Below are positions 27,401 to 34,879 of a stretch of 64,000 bases of DNA, one piece after another; position 1 is the first letter of the stretch; each line of letters starts with the position of its first letter. The notes under the pieces were generated by a model. That model worked only from the letters and a program-made list of their open reading frames with translations, had not been told where the DNA came from and did not search any database. The position numbers were made by a program, and so were the translations under genes. This stretch comes from Kushneria marisflavi (GTDB taxonomy: Bacteria; Pseudomonadota; Gammaproteobacteria; Pseudomonadales; Halomonadaceae), in assembly GCF_002157205.1 (NCBI RefSeq), contig NZ_CP021358.1, positions 3,038,001-3,102,000 on the forward strand, written 5' to 3'.

Positions 27401-28050
27401 TCCCTGAGCCCAGCTTCGTACCGGATAAAAACGCCATCATCCCGCTCACCGATCAGGAATGGTTCCCCGACGACGCCACTAACCGCTTCCGTGATTTCGT
27501 CCGCACCGGGTGGGGTGAGGAGCACCTGCAGGAAAACCTCGATTTCGTCTCCGAAAGCCTCTGCCTCCACGCCATCAAGCCCAAGAAGGGCGAAGCCGCA
27601 CTGGACACCATCCGTCGTTATCTGAGCACCCAGTTCTACAAGGATCACCTGCGCACCTACAAGAAACGACCCATCTACTGGCTGTTCAGCTCCGGAAAGC
27701 AGAAGGCCTTCGAGTGCTTGGTCTACCTGCACCGCTACAACGAGAGCACTCTCGCCGAGATGCGCACCGACTACGTGATCCCGCTCACCACCAGGCTCGC
27801 CAGCTACGTTGAAAAACTGGAGCAAGACAAGGAAGCCAGTACCTCCGCCGCCGAAGCCAAAAGCATCGAGAAAGAGCTGGACAAGCTCTACAAACAGCAG
27901 GCCGAGCTCAATGCCTTCGATGAGAAGTTGCGTCATTATGCGGATCAGCGGGTTTCGCTGGATCTGGATGATGGTGTGAAAGTGAATTATGGGAAATTTG
28001 GGGATCTGCTCGCCAACGTAAAAGAAATCACGGGTAGCAAATCGGAGTAG
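24457..28050 (+). CDS. pglX: BREX adenine-specific methyltransferase PglX
   Basis: This 1197-residue N6-adenine methyltransferase marks host DNA at the BREX site and is needed for exclusion. SAM motif I is DPACGSGH at residues 309-316; the catalytic motif IV is NPPY at 507-510. The C-terminal part (from about 955) is the conserved BREX tail. I chose ATG 24457 (MNTGNIKKYAPRART), which has AGGA upstream; the frame opens earlier at 24418. The DNA is mosaic. Residues about 490-955 (25.93-27.32 kb) are AT-rich (22 of 60 G+C at 26041-26100 and at 27121-27180), whereas the flanks are GC-rich (40 of 60 at 25321-25380; 36 of 60 at 27541-27600). This segment begins near motif IV and covers the target-recognition region. 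Confidence 0.96.
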   Translation: MNTGNIKKYAPRARTRFIETMTRQAARYGITKERVAPAEVRGDVMLISALDGQTHSFSKALRGPREALAKWVTQLGFEQAMEQAAYSWLNRLCAIRFMELKGYLDHGRRVLSHPDHEGGFQILDDCLEIDLPGLDTTRVRELKLDGTQDEALYRELLLAQCHALHEAIPFLFEPLDDASELLLPDNLTKTDSLIRELVEAIPEEDWQDVEVIGWLYQFYIAEKKGEVIGKVVKSEDIPAATQLFTPNWIVQYLVQNSVGRQWLQTYPDSPLKGEMPYYIEPAEQEPEVQAQLDAITPASIDPETIKVLDPACGSGHILVEAYNVLKAIYEERGYRSRDIPKLILESNLFGLDIDDRAAQLAGFALLMKAREDDRRIFTRGIRLNVMALQSSQYLDVSTLWRNLNLTGDWHQGQSQSLFEGEQKELSSNDNTYKVIVDLIERFQDAKTFGSLIEVPNSFEALLKTLLEDLTELSNRGDTIQKTAAKQLMPVVQQACILANSYNSIVANPPYMGSSYFEKSLKKELSERYKTTRTDLYAIFIERNAKLTKDSLSTVSMVTRQDWMHTSSYSDLRGKILKKWQLNSLVQLGSGGFPSLSGEVVQAAAFIFNTWHVKNYKQVYVDCTSKKAGKEGLFKGHRNRFDCSSDRFPSSLGNPVLYFLKEEELNAFSLSKSFGEVVTLREGVHTGDNEAFIRFWWEVSEKTISKECMSVECFDRGKWKWAPYNKGGTTSRWYDPTDFVLAYDAPSRRKMEKIKGHVRPSQSLYFKEGGTWSDVATKGFGVRYYEEGHLFDGAGPVVISENIAKDISIMNSLPFRVLCAYAMPNLHFKCGTIKKMPYPELGVAESERIAECGCKIIACLKAASSYIETNRLNFSHILVKRDVGKIEEKHHEANAELLKTKKNIENLEREVNETVSLSYGLGTMLYDEPSLENNVVSKIKDNGLFSSLVSYVIGCMMGRYSPDKPGLILASQGETIHDYLAQIPEPSFVPDKNAIIPLTDQEWFPDDATNRFRDFVRTGWGEEHLQENLDFVSESLCLHAIKPKKGEAALDTIRRYLSTQFYKDHLRTYKKRPIYWLFSSGKQKAFECLVYLHRYNESTLAEMRTDYVIPLTTRLASYVEKLEQDKEASTSAAEAKSIEKELDKLYKQQAELNAFDEKLRHYADQRVSLDLDDGVKVNYGKFGDLLANVKEITGSKSE

Positions 28051-28052
28051 TT

Positions 28053-29810
28053 ATGTATCAGGCTGGCGGTACCATCGCATCACTGATGGAACAAGTTAAT
28101 AACAATGAGCTGATCCTACCAGCAATCCAGAGGGAATTTGTATGGAAACCTGATCAGATCTGCAATTTGTTTGATAGTCTTCTTCAAGGTTATCCCTTCG
28201 GTGTTTTCCTTTTCTGGCGAATTCAGTCTGAAAATCGGGAAAAATACCAATTTTACGATTTCGTTAAAGACTTTCACCAGCGTGACAGCCCTCATTGTCC
28301 ACCGCTAAAGGATCTTCCAAGGCGTGAATTTGTTGCCGTTCTTGATGGCCAACAACGAATAACCGCGCTGAATATCGGTCTCCAGGGTTCCTACAGTCAG
28401 AAAATCCATGGGAAATGGTGGTCGAGTTCAGATGCGTTTCCTAAGAGACATCTTCATATAAATTTGCTTGGCCAACCGCAGGAAGAAACCGGCAGCCAGT
28501 ATCAGTTTGAATTTCTCACGCCCAATCAGGCTGCTAATAGGTCTGGCGAGGAATATTGGTTTCGTGTTGGTCGCATCCTCGAAGAAGATCGAGATGATTT
28601 AAATGATGAGCTTAACGATGGCTGGGAAAATGACAAGCAATCCTTAAAATCCGCTCGTAGTGTTCTCAGGCATCTGGTCACTACAATATTCGATAAGGAT
28701 AAAATTGCTTACTACGAGGAAAAAGATCAAAGCCTTGAGCGTGTACTAAATATTTTCATACGTATGAATAGTGGCGGGACCTTCCTTTCATATTCGGATC
28801 TGCTTTTGTCGATAGCTGTGGCTCAGTGGGAAAGTCTTGATGCTCGTGAGGAAATTCATTCTCTGGTAGATGAGATGAATGAGACAGGGGACGGCTTCTC
28901 TTTTAGCAAGGATCTTGTTCTAAAAGCGGGGTTGATGCTGTCAGACATTGGCAGCGTAGGGTTCAAGGTCGAGAATTTCAACAAAACCAATATGGAAATC
29001 CTTGAGGAGAACTGGCTGGGGATTCGCAGCGCTCTTTTGTTGGCGACGGAGCTATTGGCCACTTTTGGTTTCAATTCCCAAAACCTCCGAGCAGATAGTT
29101 CAATTTTGCCTATCGCTTATTATCTTTATACGCGCAAGCCTGGTGATGGCTACCTGTCTAGATCAGAGTTCGCCAAGGACCGTGAAGCCCTGAGGCAATG
29201 GCTGATCAAATCGCTTCTAAAGGCGTCGGGAATTTGGGGGAGTGGTCTCGATACCCTTCTTACCAGCTTGCGACGGGTTATAAAAGAAGAAGGAGAAATG
29301 GGTTTCCCTGCGGATGCGGTAGGTTCTGCCATGGCCTCGCGAGGAAAATCGCTCCACTTCATCGCGGAAGAAGTCGATGAGCTATCAGAGCTTGAATATG
29401 GTGGAAAAAGAACCTTTGCTCTTCTTTCGCTGCTATTTCCAGGATTTGATTTTTCCAGGCACTTTCATGTTGATCACGTTTATCCCAAAGGGGTGTTCTC
29501 CACAAGCAGGCTAAGAAAGTCAGGGGTTCCAGAGGAAAAGATAGAGCTCTTCAAGATATGGGCTAATCGATTGCCAAATCTTCAATTACTTGAAGGTTCA
29601 ATCAATAATGAGAAGCGGCAAAAAATGCCGTCAGATTGGTATGAACAGGCATGGCCTGATCCTGAAGCGCGTCAACGCCATCTAAACTCCCAAGGCATGG
29701 ATTTGCTCCCGGTCGACATCAAGGATTTTGAAGTTTTTTATAATCAGAGAAAAAAAGTCTTCAAATCAAGGATCGAGCAAGTAGTCAACGGGAAGTCAGA
29801 TGGACTTTAA
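28053..29810 (+). CDS. DUF262-DUF1524 protein, GmrSD/BrxU-like type IV restriction enzyme
   Basis: This is a 585-residue single-chain enzyme. The N-terminal DUF262 (GmrS-like) domain has LPAIQREFVWKPDQI, then the nucleotide-site motif DGQQR at residues 98-102. The C-terminal DUF1524 (GmrD-like) HNH nuclease has HVDHVYP at 472-478 and the later NRLPNLQLLEGSINNEKRQK. Enzymes of this type cut DNA carrying modified cytosines, with NTP help. The position between pglX and pglZ is the same as for BrxU in the plasmid pEFER BREX island, where it complements BREX against modified phage DNA. It follows pglX by 2 bases and overlaps pglZ by 11. Its base composition is lower in G+C (28 of 60 at 28981-29040) than pglZ (40 of 60 at 30781-30840), suggesting separate origin. 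Confidence 0.9.
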   Translation: MYQAGGTIASLMEQVNNNELILPAIQREFVWKPDQICNLFDSLLQGYPFGVFLFWRIQSENREKYQFYDFVKDFHQRDSPHCPPLKDLPRREFVAVLDGQQRITALNIGLQGSYSQKIHGKWWSSSDAFPKRHLHINLLGQPQEETGSQYQFEFLTPNQAANRSGEEYWFRVGRILEEDRDDLNDELNDGWENDKQSLKSARSVLRHLVTTIFDKDKIAYYEEKDQSLERVLNIFIRMNSGGTFLSYSDLLLSIAVAQWESLDAREEIHSLVDEMNETGDGFSFSKDLVLKAGLMLSDIGSVGFKVENFNKTNMEILEENWLGIRSALLLATELLATFGFNSQNLRADSSILPIAYYLYTRKPGDGYLSRSEFAKDREALRQWLIKSLLKASGIWGSGLDTLLTSLRRVIKEEGEMGFPADAVGSAMASRGKSLHFIAEEVDELSELEYGGKRTFALLSLLFPGFDFSRHFHVDHVYPKGVFSTSRLRKSGVPEEKIELFKIWANRLPNLQLLEGSINNEKRQKMPSDWYEQAWPDPEARQRHLNSQGMDLLPVDIKDFEVFYNQRKKVFKSRIEQVVNGKSDGL

Positions 29811-32430
29811 ACAGCTGCACCAGGGCCTATCACGTTCTTTCTTCATTGATGGCTATCGCCTTGTCTTCTGGTATGACCCTCCGGGTCACTTCATTGACGC
29901 ACTGGATGAGCTTGCTCTGGAGGGTGTCCAGATCTTCAACATGGCCGGTCAGTCTACCTTCGGCATGAAGCTGCGCTTGGAACTGGATGAGCCGGATATA
30001 CCTGCACTGCTTTACTTCCCCTGCGCCGAGCCGGCGCCGGAGGATGATTGGCTACTGGACATCAAACTTTACTCCGGTCGCTTCTACGCCGACCAGATAT
30101 CGATGATCTTCAATGAGCTGGGGCTCGTGCGCCATACGCTGCGTGAGCATCTGGCAAAGCGCCAGGCATTCCTGAGCAGCCGCAAGCGTATCGAAGTGCT
30201 CAAGCGCCTGGTCACGCCGGAGATGGATGAAGATGATCTGGATCTGGCCATGTGCGCGGCTGTGGTGGGTTCGCCTACTTCCGATATCGCGATCTTACTG
30301 TTTTATCTGGCTGATGAGGCGGTGGCCAAGGATGTTGGACTAGAGGGCAACCCCTCATCACTCGAGGAGATGGCCAAATATGCCTTGGTGCCGAGCCTAG
30401 TACGGGCCCTGCAGATGGAGGTCGGTTATCCCGCCAGCCAGCCGGAGCTCAGTGGAGAAGCTTCGCTGCAGTTTGGCCAGCTGATGCTGCGGCTGTTGAC
30501 TACCGGCTACTGCGAAAGTCTCTCCGAGATTCCCGATTGGGCGCAGAGTCACGCCATAGCCTCTGTAAATGCCAAAGCTACCTCGCGGGCCCTGCTGTCG
30601 CGCTGGCGAGACAGTTCGCGCTTCTATGCGGCGTTCGATGTAATCTCCGGCTGGGTTGCGGAAGCGCTACGTATCGAAGACAAAATCCGAGACGTTCCGC
30701 TGGAGCAGCTGGCCCACGTGGCCACCTTTGAAATGGTGGAAAAGCAGATCATCGTCGATCTGTGCCTGGCCATCCCTCAGGCCGATGGGCGCGATCTGGA
30801 GATGTTCCGCGCCATCATCGCCAGCCGACTGGACGGCTACTGGGCCTCGCGCCATAAAAACGATGAGCGCCGGGCCCGCTACCGCCAGCTCTACACAGCC
30901 CTGAGCGCCGCCATCGACCTGTTCGACCTGAGGCAGCAATATCTTGATGGTTTCCACTATGAGAGCGTCGAGGCGCTTTACCACGCCTACAGTGCCGAGC
31001 TTTACCGCTTTGATACCGCCTACCGCCACTATGCGGTGGCCTCTGACAATACCGGCGTAGAGCTGCTCAAGAAGCTCGATGAAGTGGTGGAGCGCTGCTA
31101 CAACGAGTGGTTTATGGGCCAGCTTACTCGCAATTGGAGTGAGCGCATCGACGTCGAGGGGCGCCTGGACGATTGGGAACTGCCGAGAATTCCCAACCAG
31201 CAGCACTTTTTTCGCGATGTGGTGCGCCCACATCTGGACGGCCACCATAATAAACGGTTGGTAGTGATTATCAGTGATGCCTTCCGCTATGAAGCCGCCG
31301 AGGAGTTGCGCGAGCGCATCAATGCCAAGCGCTACAGCGAGGCCACCCTGAGCAACCAACTAGGTGTGGTGCCCAGCTATACCACCCTGGGGATGGCCTC
31401 GCTACTGCCGCACCGCGAGCTAAGCTATCAGCCCGGAAGTGATAGCGTGCTGGTGGATGGCAAATCAAGCCAGGGCACTGAGAACCGCAGCCAGCGCCTG
31501 AGTGCCGCCGTAGGTGGGCAGGCTATGGCCGTCACCGCAGAGGAGGTCAAGGGCTGGTCGCGTGACCAGGGCCGTGAAGCGATCAGGGGTATGCAGTTGG
31601 TCTACGTCTACCACAATGTGGTGGATGCCCGGGGCGATACTGCCAGTACTGAAAGTGAGACCTTTGTTGCCGTTGAGGATGCTATCGAGGAGCTTGATAC
31701 GCTCACCCGCAAGATTCTCATGCACCTCAACACCAGCACTGTATTGATTACCGCTGACCATGGCTTCCTGTTCCAGCGAAGCAAGCTGGACGCCACCGAT
31801 CGGACCAGCCTGATGGAGAAGCCCACCAGCGCCTTCAAGAGCAAGAAGCGCTACGTGCTGGGGACCAATCTTCCCGATAATCCCAGTGTGTGGCATGGCC
31901 ATACTCGCGAGACCGCTGGCACCACCTGCGGGACCGAGTTCTGGATACCAAAGGGGGCTCACCGCTTCCATTTTGTCGGTGGTGCCCGCTTCGTGCACGG
32001 CGGTATCATGCCCCAGGAGATCGTCGTTCCGTTGCTTACCGTCAAGCAGCTGCGCGGCGAGAAGGTCGAGAAGCGAACTCGACGCAAGGTGGACGTGATC
32101 TCGTCAAGGGCCTCGCTGAAGATGGTTAACAACATCCAGCGCTTCGAGCTGCTGCAGACCGAAGCGGTCAGCGAGCAGCTCAAGCCTATTACCCTGGCCG
32201 TGGCCATCTTCGAGGGTACTGAGATGGTCTCCAGCGAGGAGACGGTGACCTTCGACAGCACGAGCGACAACATGAATGAGCGCATGAAATCGATTCGCCT
32301 GTCGCTGTCGGGTACCGACTTCGACCGTAAGCGCGAATACTTTCTGGTGCTGCACGATAAGGATCTCGGCACCGAGCTGGAGCGCTATCGAGTAGTTATC
32401 GATCTGGCTTTCACCGATGATTTTTTCTAA
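29800..32430 (+). CDS. pglZ: BREX protein PglZ, alkaline-phosphatase-fold
   Basis: This is an 876-residue type I BREX PglZ. The central and C-terminal alkaline-phosphatase/sulfatase-fold domain shows VVIISDAFRYEAAEEL near residue 490, the GMASLLPH stretch, and the metal-binding ITADHGFLFQR near 650. A later HRFHFVGGARFVHGGIMPQE carries further conserved His residues. PglZ is required for BREX modification and restriction, and acts with PglX; nuclease activity has been reported for some members. Its ATG lies 11 bases inside the end of the DUF262 gene, so translation is probably coupled. Length and sequence appear complete. Confidence 0.95.
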   Translation: MDFKQLHQGLSRSFFIDGYRLVFWYDPPGHFIDALDELALEGVQIFNMAGQSTFGMKLRLELDEPDIPALLYFPCAEPAPEDDWLLDIKLYSGRFYADQISMIFNELGLVRHTLREHLAKRQAFLSSRKRIEVLKRLVTPEMDEDDLDLAMCAAVVGSPTSDIAILLFYLADEAVAKDVGLEGNPSSLEEMAKYALVPSLVRALQMEVGYPASQPELSGEASLQFGQLMLRLLTTGYCESLSEIPDWAQSHAIASVNAKATSRALLSRWRDSSRFYAAFDVISGWVAEALRIEDKIRDVPLEQLAHVATFEMVEKQIIVDLCLAIPQADGRDLEMFRAIIASRLDGYWASRHKNDERRARYRQLYTALSAAIDLFDLRQQYLDGFHYESVEALYHAYSAELYRFDTAYRHYAVASDNTGVELLKKLDEVVERCYNEWFMGQLTRNWSERIDVEGRLDDWELPRIPNQQHFFRDVVRPHLDGHHNKRLVVIISDAFRYEAAEELRERINAKRYSEATLSNQLGVVPSYTTLGMASLLPHRELSYQPGSDSVLVDGKSSQGTENRSQRLSAAVGGQAMAVTAEEVKGWSRDQGREAIRGMQLVYVYHNVVDARGDTASTESETFVAVEDAIEELDTLTRKILMHLNTSTVLITADHGFLFQRSKLDATDRTSLMEKPTSAFKSKKRYVLGTNLPDNPSVWHGHTRETAGTTCGTEFWIPKGAHRFHFVGGARFVHGGIMPQEIVVPLLTVKQLRGEKVEKRTRRKVDVISSRASLKMVNNIQRFELLQTEAVSEQLKPITLAVAIFEGTEMVSSEETVTFDSTSDNMNERMKSIRLSLSGTDFDRKREYFLVLHDKDLGTELERYRVVIDLAFTDDFF

Positions 32431-32499
32431 GCCAAGAGTCCGGCGCTGTTGTCCGTTCGTGATGGCGTCCTGTTATCACACTATTCTGGAGCCTCTGGC

Positions 32500-34584
32500 G
32501 TGACTTTCAGTATGGACAGTGAACCGCAGACCGATATCTCTCAATCTACCGCGGAGCATGAGAGCGACCTCGATACCCTGCTCAATACACACTTCGCCGG
32601 TCGGGTGGTGCGCAAGGACCTGACCCAGCGGGTCAAGGAAGGCGCCAACGTACCGGTGTATGTGCTGGAGTACCTGCTCGGCATGTACTGCGCCTCCGAC
32701 GATCATGAGGTGATCGATGAGGGGCTGAAGAATGTCAGGAAGATCCTCACCGACAACTACGTGCGTCCCGATGAGGCAGAGAAGATCAAGTCTCTGGTCC
32801 GCGAACGCGGTAGCTTCAAGGTGATCGATCGGGTGACGGTGCGTCTCAACGAAAAGCAGGACTGCTACGAGGCAGCATTCAGCAATCTGGGCATCAAGGA
32901 CGCTGAGATCTCAGCGGGCATCGTTAAGGAGCATGAGAAGCTGCTGGTGGGCGGGATCTGGGTGATCGCTACCCTGAGCTACTTCTACGAGGAGGGCCAG
33001 CGCGGCTCACCGTTCGGGGTCAGTCAACTCAAGCCCATCCAGATGCCCCACATGGACATGGAAGCGCTATTCGAAGGACGGCGCGGTTTCACCACCGATC
33101 AATGGCGCGAGGTGCTGATCCGCTCCATTGGTATGGAGCCCGCCGAGCTCGATGAGAGCGTGCAGTGGCACCTGCTTGCCCGCATGGTTCCCTTTGTCGA
33201 GAACAACTATAACGTCTGTGAGCTGGGCCCGCGCGGTACCGGCAAGAGTCATATCTACAAGGAGTGCTCGCCCAACAGCATTCTGGTCTCGGGGGGGCAG
33301 TCCACTGTCGCCAACCTGTTCTACAACATGAGCTCGCGACGTATCGGCTTGGTGGGCATGTGGGATCTGGTAGCGTTCGACGAGGTGGCCGGCATCTCCT
33401 TCAAGGACAGGGACGGTGTACAAATCATGAAGGACTACATGGCTTCCGGGTCTTTCGCCCGTGGGCGTGAGCAGATGGAAGCCTCTGCCTCCATGGTATT
33501 CGTCGGTAACATCAATCAGAGCATCGAGTCGTTGGTAAAGACCAGCCACCTGTTGACCCCGTTCCCTGATGCGATGATCGACGCTGCCTTCTTCGACCGC
33601 TTCCACGCCTATATCCCGGGTTGGGAGATTCCCAAGATGCGCCCGTCGTTTTTCACCCAGCGTTACGGCTTTATTGTCGACTACCTGGCCGAGTTCTTCC
33701 GCGAGATGCGCAAGCGCAGCTTCGCTGATGCCATCGATTATCACTTCCGCCTGGGCGATAACCTTAACCAGCGCGACGTCATCGCTGTGCGCAAGACCGT
33801 TTCCGGTTTGCTCAAGCTGCTCTACCCGCACGGGGAGTATCAGAAGGAGGATGTACGCCAGTGCCTAAAGTACGCTCTTCAGGTGCGGCGCCGGGTAAAG
33901 GAACAGCTCAAGAAGATTGGCGGCATGGAGTTTTACGACGTCCACTTCAGTTACATCGACAAGCAGACACTGGAGGAGCATTTCGTCGCGGTAAAAGAGC
34001 AGGGTAGTGGCGGGCTGATCCCTGAAGGGCTTGGCAAGCCGGGCGTCGTGCATACCATCGGCCTCAGCGACAAGGGTATGCCCGGGGTCTACCGTATCGA
34101 ACTACAGGTTACTGCCGGCAGCGGTAAGTTGGCCATGTCGGGGCTGTGGAACTCCACTGCTGCCAAGGAGCAGGTCAAGATGGCCTTCGACTACTTCAAG
34201 GCCAATGCTAGCCGTATCAGTGGCTCCAGCAGGGTGCTGGAACATGACTTCCACCTACACGTCGTGGACCTGCAGAGCACTGGCGTACTTCGAGATCTTG
34301 CCTTGGCCAGCCTGGTAGCGTTCTCGTCAGGGCTGCTGGGCCGGCCTTCCCAAAGCCAGATGGTAGTGCTCGGCGATATGAGCTTGGGGGGGAGTCTGAA
34401 GCCGGTGGAGAACCTTGCAGAGTGCCTGCAGGTAGCCTTTGATGCCGGCGGCAAGCGCGTCACCTTACCCATGGCCAGCGCCGCGGATATCCCTACTATC
34501 CCCGCCGAACTGTTCACCAAGTTTCAGACCAGCTTCTACGCCGAGCCAGTGGATGCCGTTGTCAAAGCACTGGGAGTGGAGTAG
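32500..34584 (+). CDS. brxL: BREX protein BrxL, AAA+ with Lon-like C-terminal domain
   Basis: This protein of about 694 residues is the last gene of the BREX operon. The N-terminus has HFAGRVVRKDLTQRVKEGAN and VPVYVLEYLLGMYCAS, the usual BrxL start. The AAA+ Walker A is GPRGTGKSH near 243, with Walker B LVAFDEVAGI. The C-terminal Lon-protease-like fold keeps GRPSQSQ (Ser region) and GGSLKPVENL (Lys region). BrxL assembles into DNA-binding rings and blocks phage replication. I prefer the GTG at 32500, with GGAG eight bases upstream; ATG 32512 is the alternative. The open frame extends to 32449 without support. Presence of BrxL marks the system as type I. Confidence 0.94.
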   Translation: MTFSMDSEPQTDISQSTAEHESDLDTLLNTHFAGRVVRKDLTQRVKEGANVPVYVLEYLLGMYCASDDHEVIDEGLKNVRKILTDNYVRPDEAEKIKSLVRERGSFKVIDRVTVRLNEKQDCYEAAFSNLGIKDAEISAGIVKEHEKLLVGGIWVIATLSYFYEEGQRGSPFGVSQLKPIQMPHMDMEALFEGRRGFTTDQWREVLIRSIGMEPAELDESVQWHLLARMVPFVENNYNVCELGPRGTGKSHIYKECSPNSILVSGGQSTVANLFYNMSSRRIGLVGMWDLVAFDEVAGISFKDRDGVQIMKDYMASGSFARGREQMEASASMVFVGNINQSIESLVKTSHLLTPFPDAMIDAAFFDRFHAYIPGWEIPKMRPSFFTQRYGFIVDYLAEFFREMRKRSFADAIDYHFRLGDNLNQRDVIAVRKTVSGLLKLLYPHGEYQKEDVRQCLKYALQVRRRVKEQLKKIGGMEFYDVHFSYIDKQTLEEHFVAVKEQGSGGLIPEGLGKPGVVHTIGLSDKGMPGVYRIELQVTAGSGKLAMSGLWNSTAAKEQVKMAFDYFKANASRISGSSRVLEHDFHLHVVDLQSTGVLRDLALASLVAFSSGLLGRPSQSQMVVLGDMSLGGSLKPVENLAECLQVAFDAGGKRVTLPMASAADIPTIPAELFTKFQTSFYAEPVDAVVKALGVE

Positions 34585-34775
34585 GCCCGCCTCCATACAA
34601 ATCTGGAAACTATCCAGAAATTAATTGGCTAACGCAGGAGGCGGGCAGGGAGTTTGCGTTGCTGGTGCTCAAATTGCTGGCGGGACGGGTGAATCAGGAT
34701 AGAAGTTCTATGTGATGGATGGTCGCAATTATTGTATCGCTATGACTTCAATCTCAGAGGCGTAGAAAAGTCGAA

Positions 34776-34865
34776 CGGAACCAGCGGAACCAATGGAACG
34801 CCCAGCAATAATGGGCCTCGAAGGGTTCCGTAGCATATTCACTATACGGAACGTACGGAACCCTT
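34776..34865. repeat. 9-bp-periodic CGGAACC motifs and a 12-bp inverted repeat (candidate iterons)
   Basis: In the gap between brxL and the DUF927 gene, CGGAACC or close variants start at 34776, 34785 and 34794, then 34847 and 34856, always 9 bases apart within a cluster. The second cluster forms the right arm of a perfect 12-bp inverted repeat (34821-34832 with 34854-34865). The same motif with the same 9-base period recurs inside the DUF927 gene. The arrangement resembles replication iterons or an autoregulatory site. The remaining 200 bases of this gap hold nothing I recognise. Confidence 0.6.
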
Positions 34866-34879
34866 GAGGTCACTGGTTG

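Noticed and set aside
34776..34865. Possible CRISPR-like array
   Set aside because: Repeats are only 7-9 bases with 2-base gaps, and no spacers or cas genes exist.
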